This document shows positions 8,513-16,417 of a DNA stretch of 64,000 bases, piece by piece. The translations under genes and the position numbers were made by a program. The stretch lies in the NCBI RefSeq assembly GCF_000714435.1, contig NZ_JJMW01000071.1, positions 1 through 64,000 of the forward strand, written 5' to 3'. The notes below the pieces were generated by a model. It was not told where the DNA came from, searched no databases, and saw nothing but the letters and a program-made list of their open reading frames with translations. The DNA comes from Exiguobacterium alkaliphilum 12/1. GTDB taxonomy: Bacteria > Bacillota > Bacilli > Exiguobacteriales > Exiguobacteriaceae. How positions within the stretch are numbered: the first letter of the stretch is position 1; each line of letters starts with the position of its first letter.

Positions 8513-9568
8513 TTGGGTCAAGTTGTCAATATCTTCTTTATCAATATCAGTATCATCTATCTCGTCTTGTCGCTCACGCTCTACTTGATGCGACACGTGT
8601 TGCCGGTGCAAGTGGCGTCGCCGCTCGCTGTCCGGGTATGGTTCGGGCTCGCGATGGGGCTCGCGGCCGTCTTGTTGACCGTCAATTCGTTCTCGGTCGG
8701 GGAGGCGCGCATCGACCTCCGCATCATCCCGCTCGCCTTGGCGGCGGCGTACGCCGGACCGATCGGGGTCGCAGTCACGATTGGGCTGACACTTCTTGGT
8801 CGCTTCGGGCTCGACGGCATGACCGATCAGTTCATCCGCTCGTTCGGCACACTCGGCCTGTTCTTCGTCTTATCGCTCGTCTTGAATCGATTGTCACTGC
8901 GGCGCGGTCACTTATACTCGGCCTATCTCGTGTTTGGGGCCGTGCTCGTCTTATTCCGCATCGCCGGGAATATTCCGATGCACGCGTTCACGAATGTGTT
9001 CCTGCCGTATTTCGTCATCACATTCTTCGGCGGCTGGATGTGCTACTGGGTCGCGAAGCAAATCGAGACGCATTTGCGCATGTTCCGACTCCACACGCAG
9101 CGAGCGACCGTCGACGAGTTGACGGGGCTGCCGAACCGGTATATGACGCTCGAGCGGCTGAACGACGTCGAGGCGTCCGGTCTTCCGTGGGCACTCCTCG
9201 TCATCGACGTCGACCGGTTCAAACAGTTGAACGATACATATGGCCACCGGGCCGGGGATGCGGTGTTGCGTCGAATCGGGACGACGCTCCGCGACCATTG
9301 CCCGGAAGCTGGATTCGTCGGACGATACGGTGGGGAAGAGCTCGTCATGGTGACCGAGAACGCGCATGACGCCGAACAACTCGCCGAACGGCTCGTCCGT
9401 GCGGTCCGTGAGACGACGTATACGTTCGAAGGCCAACCGATTCCGATGACGATCTCGGTCGGGGTGTCGATTGCGAACGCAGAACCGGGGACGGTCGTCT
9501 TCGAGCGAGCCGATGCCGCACTTTATCAAGCGAAGGCGGATGGTCGCGACCAAGTGAAAATCGGGTAA
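8513..9568 (+). CDS. Membrane diguanylate cyclase (5TM sensor plus GGDEF)
   Basis: The product has five or six membrane helices over residues 1-180 in the pattern of a 5TMR-LYT sensor, then a GGDEF domain. The domain shows the entry motif DELTGLPNR, the metal and substrate segment VIDVDRFKQLNDTYGHRAGD, and the active-site variant GGEEL, which normally supports c-di-GMP synthesis. The RxxD product-inhibition site expected just before GRYGGEE is absent. The preferred start is the TTG at 8513, behind GGGGAAAGGGTG; an in-frame ATG at 8483 has no ribosome-binding site. Its place directly after csrA suggests a link to motility control, but it has its own terminator. Confidence 0.88.
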   Translation: MGQVVNIFFINISIIYLVLSLTLYLMRHVLPVQVASPLAVRVWFGLAMGLAAVLLTVNSFSVGEARIDLRIIPLALAAAYAGPIGVAVTIGLTLLGRFGLDGMTDQFIRSFGTLGLFFVLSLVLNRLSLRRGHLYSAYLVFGAVLVLFRIAGNIPMHAFTNVFLPYFVITFFGGWMCYWVAKQIETHLRMFRLHTQRATVDELTGLPNRYMTLERLNDVEASGLPWALLVIDVDRFKQLNDTYGHRAGDAVLRRIGTTLRDHCPEAGFVGRYGGEELVMVTENAHDAEQLAERLVRAVRETTYTFEGQPIPMTISVGVSIANAEPGTVVFERADAALYQAKADGRDQVKIG

Positions 9569-9570
9569 AC

Positions 9571-9597
9571 AAAAAATCGGCCGTGGCCGATTTTTTT
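9571..9597 (+). terminator. Bidirectional terminator
   Basis: AAATCGGCC pairs with GGCCGATTT around a 2-nt loop, with A- and T-runs on the two sides. It serves the diguanylate cyclase and the leftward YitT gene. Confidence 0.9.
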
Positions 9598-10510
9598 AGT
9601 GGATATTTTTCTTCTTGAACTGTCCGCCCCGGACGTCGTGAATATTGCCGATGGCGAGGAATGCCTTATCGTCATAGTCGTCGAGGATGTCTTTCAGCTT
9701 CGTCTCCTCGAGTCGGCTGATGACCGTGAAGACGACTTTCTTCCCGTCGCCCGTGTACGCCCCTTCCCCGTGCAAGTACGTCACGCCGCGGCCGAGCCGG
9801 TCCATGATCGCCTGGCCGACGTCTTCAGGCGATGTCGTGATGATCCACGCCGCCTTCGATTGGTCGAGTCCCTCGAGTACGACGTCAATCGTCTTGAAGG
9901 CGATGAAATACGTGAGGAGCGAGTACATCGCCCGGTCCCAGCTGAAGACGAAACCGGCCGTCCCGAGGATGAAGATGTTGAAGAACATGACAATCTCGCC
10001 GACCGAGAACGGCAATCGGTTCGTGAAGGCGACGGCCAAAATCTCCGTCCCGTCGAGCGAACCGCCGGCGCGGATGACGAGGCCGATGCCGACGCCGAGC
10101 AAGAAGCCGCCGAAGACGGTCGACAAGAGCAGGTCGTCCGTGAACGGTTCGATGTTATGTAGCAGAATCGTGAAACCCGACATGAGGAGGATCGCCGTCA
10201 ACGTGACGACGGCGAACGTCTTCCCGATTTGACGATAGCCGAAGTAGATGAACGGCAAGTTGAAGAGGACGAGCCAGATGGCGAGTTTCGTGCCGGACAA
10301 GTACGAGACGATAATCGACACCCCGACGATGCCGCCGTCGATGATTTGGTTCGGGACGAGGAACGCCTCGAGCCCGATGGCGAAGATGAGGGCGCCAAAC
10401 AAGAGGAGGAGTCCTTTGGCGACGAGTTCCGTCCGTTTGATCGGGTTATGTTCGCGCTTCAAGCGCGTCACTTCCTCCGGTGACGGGGAAGGCATCGGTG
10501 GACGCTGCAT
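9596..10510 (-). CDS. YitT-family membrane protein (DUF161/DUF2179)
   Basis: This is a five- or six-helix membrane protein with a cytoplasmic C-terminal DUF2179 domain (GRGVTYLHGEGAYTGDGKK and VISRLEETKLKDILDDYD at about residues 220-300), the standard YitT-family layout. Substrate is unknown for the family. The start is set at the ATG at 10510, because AAAGGGG lies 9 nt upstream; an ATG two codons earlier is too close to it. A second YitT-family gene lies at 35726. The gene is monocistronic and ends in the shared terminator at 9571-9597. Confidence 0.85.
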   Translation of the reverse strand: MQRPPMPSPSPEEVTRLKREHNPIKRTELVAKGLLLLFGALIFAIGLEAFLVPNQIIDGGIVGVSIIVSYLSGTKLAIWLVLFNLPFIYFGYRQIGKTFAVVTLTAILLMSGFTILLHNIEPFTDDLLLSTVFGGFLLGVGIGLVIRAGGSLDGTEILAVAFTNRLPFSVGEIVMFFNIFILGTAGFVFSWDRAMYSLLTYFIAFKTIDVVLEGLDQSKAAWIITTSPEDVGQAIMDRLGRGVTYLHGEGAYTGDGKKVVFTVISRLEETKLKDILDDYDDKAFLAIGNIHDVRGGQFKKKNIH

Positions 10511-10630
10511 AGACATCCGCCCCTTTCCTTTTTTAAACAGTATAACAAATCTCATAGCGTTTTAAGCAGTCGAGGCAGGGAATCTGACACAACGTATGGA
10601 ACTAGTGGGGATTCAGAAAGGAGGGATGCG

Positions 10631-11581
10631 ATGCGTCCGCTCATCCTCGGCGTGTTCGCCGCACTCTTTTTCGCGAGCACGTTCGTCTTAAATGAAGCCA
10701 TGCATATCGGGGGCGGCCACTGGGCGTATAGCGCCTCGCTCCGCTTCTTGTTCATGATCCCGCTCCTCGTCCTCGTCGTCGCCATGCGCGGCGGATTGGG
10801 GCGAGTGCGAAAGGCACTCGCAGACGACCCGGTGCCGTGGCTCGTCTGGGGGACGGTCGGGTTCGGCCTGTTTTACGTCCCGATCTGTATCGCCGCTGTC
10901 GAGGCACCGCCTTGGCTCATCGCCGGCACGTGGCAAGTGACGATCCTCGCCGGGGCGCTCTTGTCGCCGCTCTTTAAACGAGCGGACGGGACACGCGAAC
11001 AGATTCCGTGGACGGCGCTCCGCTTCTCCGGAATCATTTTGTTTGGGGTCGTCCTCATGCAAGTCGAGTTTTTACAGACGTTCGAGCCGCGCTTCCTGCT
11101 GATCGGCGTCTTGCCGGTGCTCGTCGCCGCGTTCGCCTATCCGCTCGGCAACCGGAAGATGATGGCCCACACCGACCTCGACGTGTTCGAGCGCATCCTC
11201 GGCATGTGCGTCGGCTCGCTCCCGGTATGGTTGTTGTTGTTCGGTTACGGGCTGACGACCGGGACGCCATCGGGGGCGCAAGTGTCGCAGACGCTTCTCG
11301 TCGCGTTACTTTCCGGTGTCATCGCGACGGTGCTCTTCTTCAAGGCGACCGATCTCGTCAAACACGACATGGGCCGGCTCGCGACGGTCGAGGCGACACA
11401 GGCGCTCGAGGTGCTGTTCGCGCTCGTCGGCGAGATGTTGATTTTACAGGCGGGACTGCCGTCAGGGCTGTCGCTCGTGGGGATCGGGATTGTCATGATT
11501 GGGGTGACGTTGCATAGCCGAGCCTCACTCAAGGTGATGGAGAAGCCAGTTGCGATTGACCGATATGGGAAGGAGGGATGA
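10631..11581 (+). CDS. DMT-superfamily (EamA-like) efflux transporter
   Basis: The 316-residue product has ten predicted hydrophobic helices and resembles multidrug-resistance efflux transporter family members of the drug/metabolite superfamily. The N-terminus (LGVFAALFFASTFVLNEAM) matches the first EamA helix, and the C-terminal half repeats the five-helix unit. AAAGGAGG precedes the ATG. The stop overlaps the region of the next start, so it is probably co-transcribed with the small monooxygenase-like gene. Substrate cannot be told from sequence. Confidence 0.8.
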   Translation: MRPLILGVFAALFFASTFVLNEAMHIGGGHWAYSASLRFLFMIPLLVLVVAMRGGLGRVRKALADDPVPWLVWGTVGFGLFYVPICIAAVEAPPWLIAGTWQVTILAGALLSPLFKRADGTREQIPWTALRFSGIILFGVVLMQVEFLQTFEPRFLLIGVLPVLVAAFAYPLGNRKMMAHTDLDVFERILGMCVGSLPVWLLLFGYGLTTGTPSGAQVSQTLLVALLSGVIATVLFFKATDLVKHDMGRLATVEATQALEVLFALVGEMLILQAGLPSGLSLVGIGIVMIGVTLHSRASLKVMEKPVAIDRYGKEG

Positions 11582-11583
11582 AG

Positions 11584-11877
11584 ATGGCGTATGGGATAAT
11601 CGGCAAGTTGACCGCGATGCAAGGAGAGCGGGAGACGTTGCTGGCGATATTGCTTGAGGCCGCCACGTCGATGGAACAGGAAGCGGGGTGCGAGGCGTAT
11701 CGGGTGAGCGTCTCGCTCGACGACGACGCGATCGTCGTCTATGAAGTGTGGGCAAGCGAGGCCGCCCACCAACAGTCGCTCGCGCTTCCGGTGACAAGGC
11801 GATTGATCGATCAGGCGAAGCCGATCTTGGCCAGTGTCGAACAGATGGTGACGTTTGAGCCGAAAGGAACGTATTAA
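11584..11877 (+). CDS. Antibiotic biosynthesis monooxygenase (ABM)-fold protein
   Basis: The protein of about 97 residues has the dimeric ferredoxin-like ABM pattern: an opening strand (YGIIGKLTAMQGERETL), a long helix, the EAGCEAYRVSVS strand with conserved Y, and the late segment VYEVWASEAAHQQ ending in a helix. Such proteins include quinol oxygenases such as YgiN and many of unknown role. ATG 11584 is preferred because GGAGGG lies 6 nt before it; ATG 11578 is too close. Coupling to the transporter upstream is likely. Confidence 0.8.
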   Translation: MAYGIIGKLTAMQGERETLLAILLEAATSMEQEAGCEAYRVSVSLDDDAIVVYEVWASEAAHQQSLALPVTRRLIDQAKPILASVEQMVTFEPKGTY

Positions 11878-11878
11878 A

Positions 11879-11906
11879 AGACCCACGTCCGCGGACGTGG
11901 GTTTGT
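11879..11906 (+). terminator. Bidirectional terminator
   Basis: GACCCACGTCC pairs with GGACGTGGGTT across GC, with an A-run before and TTTG after. It separates two convergent genes. Confidence 0.85.
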
Positions 11907-11909
11907 CAG

Positions 11910-12407
11910 TTACGATTTTGTGAGGCTGCCTTTGACTTTGGCGTAGAAATCGTCCATCATACCCGTACGGCTGCCGAGCTGGCAGACGAGTTCGAGCGTC
12001 TCTTTATAGAACTTCTTGACGAGCCCTTTGTTTTTGATGGCTGGCATCGATGCGAGCGTCTTCTCTAAGTTCTGCAAGATCTCTTCGATTTGCGCGTCCG
12101 AGTCCGGTTTCACGATCGTCATGTTTTCCGGGATCTTGACAAGCTTGTCCTGCTCCTGGTGACGGAACGAGGCGCCGAAGCCGAGGTTCTCGATGAAGAG
12201 GTGCGGCATCGCCTTTTGGCCGAAGAACTGTTTATGCCAGTCCGTCGCTTTCATCGTGTCCATGTCCTGCTTGAACGTGGACGCCGTCGAGACGTACTGT
12301 TTGAACAAGTCGGTCATGAATTTCTCGATGACCGGGATTTGAAGGGCGAAGACGTTTTTTAAGAGCGCGTCGAGTTGCGCCCGTGATAATTGGGATTCGT
12401 TAGACAT
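11910..12407 (-). CDS. Hypothetical helical cytoplasmic protein
   Basis: The 165-residue protein was not assigned to a family. It is mostly alpha-helical, without signal peptide or membrane segment, and has amphipathic helices at residues 8-55 (LDALLKNVFALQIPVIEKFM...) that vaguely resemble phasin-like proteins; that similarity is too weak for a call. GAGGAA precedes the ATG. The upstream region carries an inverted repeat, CGATA cttt TATCG, near 12432-12445, which could be an operator. Confidence 0.6.
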   Translation of the reverse strand: MSNESQLSRAQLDALLKNVFALQIPVIEKFMTDLFKQYVSTASTFKQDMDTMKATDWHKQFFGQKAMPHLFIENLGFGASFRHQEQDKLVKIPENMTIVKPDSDAQIEEILQNLEKTLASMPAIKNKGLVKKFYKETLELVCQLGSRTGMMDDFYAKVKGSLTKS

Positions 12408-12563
12408 GTCGGTTCCTCTTTTCTATAATGCGATACTTTTATCGTATGGGATTGGGGAACGTGCGTCAACGCATCCCGAAACATTTTTTCAGAATATTTA
12501 ATGATTTGCCTGCATTTTGTGCGATAATCGTCTCATGGCAGGAATAAAGAGGAGTGGATCAAC

Positions 12564-13049
12564 ATGAACAAAACATTGAAGTGGGCCGTCGCGCTTGGCG
12601 TGACCGGGGCCCTTGTCGCAACGGTCGGTGTCGTCTCGTCCCGGGGACGGACCGATGACACGTCGCAGACGATTCGGGACCGTGCCCTCGGCTATGAGAT
12701 CATTCTCCCGTCGAAGATCGCCGAGGCGATCGAGCGCGGAGACGTCTACATCGAGAAGTCGCAAGACGTGACTGATATCGGCGACAAGGCGAGCTACGGC
12801 ACGTTCGACCTCTACTACAATCTTGAGGGCGGCGACGACCAGTTGTTGTTCCACTTGGACCTCGTCGACCGCGAGTTGTCAGAAGAGGCGTTCGCGGAGG
12901 AAGTCGGCTACGGCAACTACCTCGGTGCGAGCGACAAGACGTTCTTCTGGGTCGAACCGACCGAAGCCGTGCCGGGTGCCGAGGCGCACACGGACGAGAT
13001 CACGGAGCTCCTTGAGACGCTCCCGGAGCTCGAGTTCCGCACGTTATGA
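12564..13049 (+). CDS. Hypothetical secreted or membrane-anchored protein
   Basis: The 161-residue product begins with MNKTLKWAVALGVTGALVAT, a basic start and one hydrophobic helix (residues 7-26), without a lipobox cysteine. The mature part is acidic, with an aromatic-rich middle (YGTFDLYYNLEGGDD), and was not assigned. A good ribosome-binding site (AGAGGAG) lies before the ATG. The gene is followed by its own terminator and is probably monocistronic. Confidence 0.6.
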   Translation: MNKTLKWAVALGVTGALVATVGVVSSRGRTDDTSQTIRDRALGYEIILPSKIAEAIERGDVYIEKSQDVTDIGDKASYGTFDLYYNLEGGDDQLLFHLDLVDRELSEEAFAEEVGYGNYLGASDKTFFWVEPTEAVPGAEAHTDEITELLETLPELEFRTL

Positions 13050-13051
13050 GT

Positions 13052-13075
13052 CCGCCCGCTTCGGCGGGCTTTTTG
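13052..13075 (+). terminator. Intrinsic terminator
   Basis: CCGCCCGC TTC GGCGGGC is followed by TTTTTG; it ends the preceding gene. Confidence 0.85.
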
Positions 13076-13104
13076 TTGTGCTACAATAAAGGCGAGGTGA
13101 TGGT

Positions 13105-13932
13105 ATGAACTATACAGTAGAAGAAGTGAGACAACCAGAAGACGTGCGAGCGCTCGAAGCAGCGGTCAACACTTTTGACGGAATTGACGTCAAAGTCGGC
13201 CACGAGGCGGTCGGACAGAACGACTACGCGGTTTACGCGGACGATTTGCTCGTCGGGTATTTGATGTTGTTCCCGTATCTCGAGAACGAATATGAAGTGA
13301 ACGCGCTCGTCCATCCGGATTACCGGAAGCAAGGTGTGTTCAAGGCGCTCTTGGAGACGGCGAAGCGGGACGCGAAAGCGAACGGCTGCGAGGCATTCAC
13401 GTTCGTCATCGACCGGAAGTCGAAGTCCGGCAAGGCGGTCGTCGACCACCTTGGTGCGGCGTATCGGTTCTCCGAGTACAACCTCGTCTTGAAAAAGGCA
13501 GAGCTGTTCTTGAAGCCGAACGAGGTGTCGCTCCGCGAGGCGACGGACGCCGACCGTCCGCTCATCATCGAGACGCTATCTGAGGCGTTCGGTGACCCGA
13601 TTGATGTGACGGAAAACATTTATCGGCAAATCGACACGCCGGACCGCGTGACGTATATCGGCGAGGTCGAAGGTCGTCCGGTCGGCGTCATCCGCGCGCT
13701 CCTCTCAGGCGACGACGCGGGCAGTATCCACGCGTTCGGTGTCCGGGCGAGCGAGCAAGGCAAAGGCTACGGCTCGAAGATGTTGAAGCAGATGGTCCAG
13801 CAGCTGTTCCGCATGGGCCGGACGAAGCTCGAACTCGATGTCGAGACGGAGAATAAGGCCGCGCTCGAGATTTACAAGCGGGCCGGTTTCGCGGAGAATG
13901 GCGGATATGAGTTTTACCTATTAGAACTGTGA
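13105..13932 (+). CDS. Tandem GNAT acetyltransferase
   Basis: The 275-residue protein contains two GNAT acetyltransferase units. The first has the acetyl-CoA segment VNALVHPDYRKQGVFKALLE (about residues 60-80). The second, after residue 140, has IHAFGVRASEQGKGYGSKML, with the complete Q/RxxGxG/A loop. The second unit keeps the better cofactor site; the first lacks the final glycine pattern and may be structural. The substrate is unknown. GGCGAGGTGATGGT lies just before the ATG. The next gene starts 10 nt later. Confidence 0.85.
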   Translation: MNYTVEEVRQPEDVRALEAAVNTFDGIDVKVGHEAVGQNDYAVYADDLLVGYLMLFPYLENEYEVNALVHPDYRKQGVFKALLETAKRDAKANGCEAFTFVIDRKSKSGKAVVDHLGAAYRFSEYNLVLKKAELFLKPNEVSLREATDADRPLIIETLSEAFGDPIDVTENIYRQIDTPDRVTYIGEVEGRPVGVIRALLSGDDAGSIHAFGVRASEQGKGYGSKMLKQMVQQLFRMGRTKLELDVETENKAALEIYKRAGFAENGGYEFYLLEL

Positions 13933-13942
13933 GGTGAACATC

Positions 13943-14266
13943 ATGGTCAGAAATTTGAAATGGCTCGGGGCGGCGTTTGAGGCGTTCCTTGGAATCCCAA
14001 TCCTCGGCGGTCTGTTCATCATCAGCATGGGCTACTCGCCGCTCGGCTTCATGCTCGCGTTCCATATCGTCGTGCTCGTCTTGTCGCTCACCCGGCTGAA
14101 CCGATTGTCGTTCGGTCCGATCGTCGGCATCACGGCGTCGGTGCTCGGCTTTATCCCGATTGTCGGGATGCTGCTCCACTGGGCGGCGGCGATCGCACTC
14201 GCAATCGATGCGCTCACGACGACGCGGGAACGGTCGCGTGTGTCGACAAAAGAAGATCCATTTTGA
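13943..14266 (+). CDS. Small membrane protein of unknown function
   Basis: Translation probably starts at ATG 13943, 7 nt behind GAGGTG, giving 107 residues. There are three or four hydrophobic helices (about residues 10-30, 35-53, 60-90) and a short basic/polar tail. No family was recognised. It is closely linked to the GNAT gene and followed by a strong terminator. Confidence 0.65.
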   Translation: MVRNLKWLGAAFEAFLGIPILGGLFIISMGYSPLGFMLAFHIVVLVLSLTRLNRLSFGPIVGITASVLGFIPIVGMLLHWAAAIALAIDALTTTRERSRVSTKEDPF

Positions 14267-14271
14267 ATCGA

Positions 14272-14298
14272 CGCTCTCCATATGGAGGGCGTTTTTTC
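14272..14298 (+). terminator. Intrinsic terminator
   Basis: ACGCTCTCCAT pairs perfectly, apart from one wobble, with ATGGAGGGCGT; TTTTTTC follows. Confidence 0.9.
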
Positions 14299-14325
14299 AT
14301 TGACCAAACGTTCAACTGAAAACGC

Positions 14326-14353
14326 TATACAAAAGCTTCCAATGAGACGATAT
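14326..14353 (+). promoter_or_regulatory. Probable sigma-D promoter of the chemoreceptor gene
   Basis: GACGATAT at 14346-14353 differs by one base from the SigD -10 consensus GCCGATAT. TATA at 14326-14329, 16 nt upstream, is a 3-of-4 match to TAAA. Chemoreceptor genes are typical sigma-D targets. Confidence 0.55.
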
Positions 14354-14388
14354 AGAAGGTGATGAATTACACAGAGGAGGAACTTACA

Positions 14389-15681
14389 GTGAAGATTTTC
14401 AAAAACTTTACGACGCAGCTACTCGCGTGGATTTTGGTCACATCGATCGTGACGGGCGGTTCGGTCGGGTACATCACGCTTCTATTACTTACGGAGCTCG
14501 AGATGGAAAAAGGTCAAGTCATGCTCGTCGGGACGGCCGTGTCGCTTCTCATTTCAACTATCGGCAGTATCGTCATCTACTTGATTGCGCGCCGTCCGCT
14601 CAAAGCGATCGAGTCGGCGTCGGATAAGGCGGTCCAAGTCGGTAACGGTGACTTGACGGTCGAATTTGCGAACGAGTCGACGAACGACCGCTCGGAGATG
14701 GGGCGTCTGCTCCTGTCGATGGACAACATGGTCGGACACCTCCGAGAGCAAGGAACGAACATGCGCTATACGGCGGACCAATTGACGGGTTCGGCGCAAG
14801 AAATCGCGGCGGCCGTCCAAGAAGGGAACGTCGCCGGCGAGAACATCCGCCAAGCGATGGACGCATTGAACAAGATGCTCGAAGACAACGTCAACGCGAC
14901 GTACAGCTCGATGGACTTGCTTGGGGCTGTTGCCCGGACGATGGAAAACATTCGTAACGAGATGGGCTCGGCTTTGAATGCGGCGAGTGAGATGCAACAC
15001 GAGGCCGAGAGCGGGAAAGGCCTCGCCTCGTCGTCGGTCGATGCGATGCATGCGATTGCCGGCAAGGTCGAGCAGTCGTCGACGCTCAACAGCAAGTTGA
15101 CGGAGATGACAGGTGAGATTTCACGGATCACGGACGTCATTAGTGACATTTCAGCACAGACAAACCTGTTGGCGTTGAACGCGTCGATTGAAGCGGCACG
15201 GGCCGGCGAACACGGACGCGGTTTCGCGGTCGTCGCGGCCGAGGTCAAAAAGCTCGCTGAACAGACGGCGAACTCGACGCAAGAGATCACCGATTTGATT
15301 GTCGACGTCAAACGTCTTGTTGGTGACACGTCGTCTTCGATGGCGAACGTGAAAGCGGAAGTCGAGACAGGGGTCGGTCTTGTCGAGAAGGCGGGCGGTG
15401 CGTTCGCGACGATTCACAACTCGGCGAACGAAGTGTACAGCCACGTCCATTCGGTCGATGCGCTCTTAGATGAGTCGCGCGGTCAGATTGATTCGGTCGT
15501 CACGAACTCGGCGGGCATTGTCGGAATGGTCGAAGAGGCGTCACGTTACGCCACAGAAGTGACGTCGGCGGCGAGCCAGCAGGCAGCCAGTCTCGGGGAA
15601 GTGAACGGGGCGATGACGGAACTCGTGCGTGTCGCGGAAAGTTTACAGAATGAGACGGAGCAAGTGAAGGTGGAAGCGTAA
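14389..15681 (+). CDS. Methyl-accepting chemotaxis protein without a large ligand domain
   Basis: The start is the GTG at 14389, 7 nt after GGAGGAA, giving 430 residues. Two membrane helices (about residues 9-30 and 42-66) are joined by only a short external loop, so there is no extracytoplasmic ligand-binding domain. A HAMP segment follows at about 65-120. The long coiled-coil cytoplasmic domain contains the hairpin tip ([20 protein letters not shown] at about 255-275), which binds CheA and CheW, flanked by helices that should be methylated. It may sense membrane state or an intracellular cue. Ends at an intrinsic terminator. Confidence 0.92.
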   Translation: MKIFKNFTTQLLAWILVTSIVTGGSVGYITLLLLTELEMEKGQVMLVGTAVSLLISTIGSIVIYLIARRPLKAIESASDKAVQVGNGDLTVEFANESTNDRSEMGRLLLSMDNMVGHLREQGTNMRYTADQLTGSAQEIAAAVQEGNVAGENIRQAMDALNKMLEDNVNATYSSMDLLGAVARTMENIRNEMGSALNAASEMQHEAESGKGLASSSVDAMHAIAGKVEQSSTLNSKLTEMTGEISRITDVISDISAQTNLLALNASIEAARAGEHGRGFAVVAAEVKKLAEQTANSTQEITDLIVDVKRLVGDTSSSMANVKAEVETGVGLVEKAGGAFATIHNSANEVYSHVHSVDALLDESRGQIDSVVTNSAGIVGMVEEASRYATEVTSAASQQAASLGEVNGAMTELVRVAESLQNETEQVKVEA

Positions 15682-15683
15682 AT

Positions 15684-15722
15684 TGATGGGACAATCTTTG
15701 AAAAAAGGTCGTCCCATTTTAA
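15684..15722 (+). terminator. Intrinsic terminator after the chemoreceptor gene
   Basis: ATGGGAC at 15686 onward pairs with GTCCCAT before TTTTAATT. The loop is long (about 20 nt). It marks the left limit of the AT-rich island. Confidence 0.65.
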
Positions 15723-15736
15723 TTGAGGTGATAACT

Positions 15737-16246
15737 ATGATTAACGAATCGGGATACTATTTGTTTCGGGTTGAGAAAGTGATTGAAAGCGAAAATTTGA
15801 AACAGATTGAAACCCTGTATATTATTGATTTCGTGGTAGAAAGTGATTTTGTAGACTTCCTTTCCAATCAAGAAACACTCGGTGTAAATATAGAAGAAGC
15901 AATAGAGAAGCGAGTACGTGAATTGAAATCAAGTCATATATTTCTTAGAGGAATTAGAGAAAATTTAGAGGAGGATGAAGTATTTCAATTATCCTCAAAA
16001 GTAGTGAATCTTCTTTTTGAAAACAGCTTGGATAGTAAAGCGTTTCAAGAGTTGTTAAATCAATATGACATTTTTTATAAACTGATCATTGGAGTTGTAG
16101 ATATTTATGCTAGTGGTATCGACGATAGGAGAGATTATAAAGAATTAGTACTCGAAGAAGATATTATTGGAAAACGAAAAATGACACGTAAATACTCTAA
16201 AGCATACAATTTTATATCTGATCGAAAATTATTTAGACAAGGATGA
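15737..16246 (+). CDS. Unknown protein of the AT-rich island (first gene)
   Basis: The start is ATG 15737, because GAGGTGAT lies 8 nt upstream; an in-frame extension back to 15683 crosses the terminator. The 169-residue product is acidic, helical and has no membrane segment or recognised domain. Notable stretches are IDFVVESDFVDFL, EKRVRELKSSHIF and a basic C-terminus (KRKMTRKYSKAYNF). Codon use is strikingly AT-rich compared with both neighbours, which points to horizontal acquisition. The stop lies 6 nt before the next gene, so the two form an operon. A function cannot be assigned; partner proteins of MBL-fold enzymes in small mobile systems are a reasonable comparison, nothing more. Confidence 0.6.
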   Translation: MINESGYYLFRVEKVIESENLKQIETLYIIDFVVESDFVDFLSNQETLGVNIEEAIEKRVRELKSSHIFLRGIRENLEEDEVFQLSSKVVNLLFENSLDSKAFQELLNQYDIFYKLIIGVVDIYASGIDDRRDYKELVLEEDIIGKRKMTRKYSKAYNFISDRKLFRQG

Positions 16247-16252
16247 TAACTA

Positions 16253-16417
16253 ATGTTAGAAGCGAAAATTAATTTCGTAGGAAGAGGGAATTGGAGTGAG
16301 ATTAAATTTCAGATAGATAATACTACTTACGAGATTTTATATGACATTGGATTTTCAATGAAAAATATTTGTTACACAAAAAATGGAGTCTCAACTTTGT
16401 TCACTCCTGAAATGTGA
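16253..16417 (+). pseudogene. N-terminal piece of a split metallo-beta-lactamase-fold protein
   Basis: This 54-codon frame starts 6 nt after the preceding gene, with AAGGATGATAACT before its ATG. Its product has the two opening beta strands typical of an MBL fold (KINFVGRGNWSEIKF and YEILYDIGFS). The histidine motif that should follow is found only in the next frame, one base back. The TGA stop at 16415-16417 overlaps the GTG at 16414, from which the larger frame may be re-initiated. It is best read as the missing N-terminus of the next entry. Confidence 0.6.
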
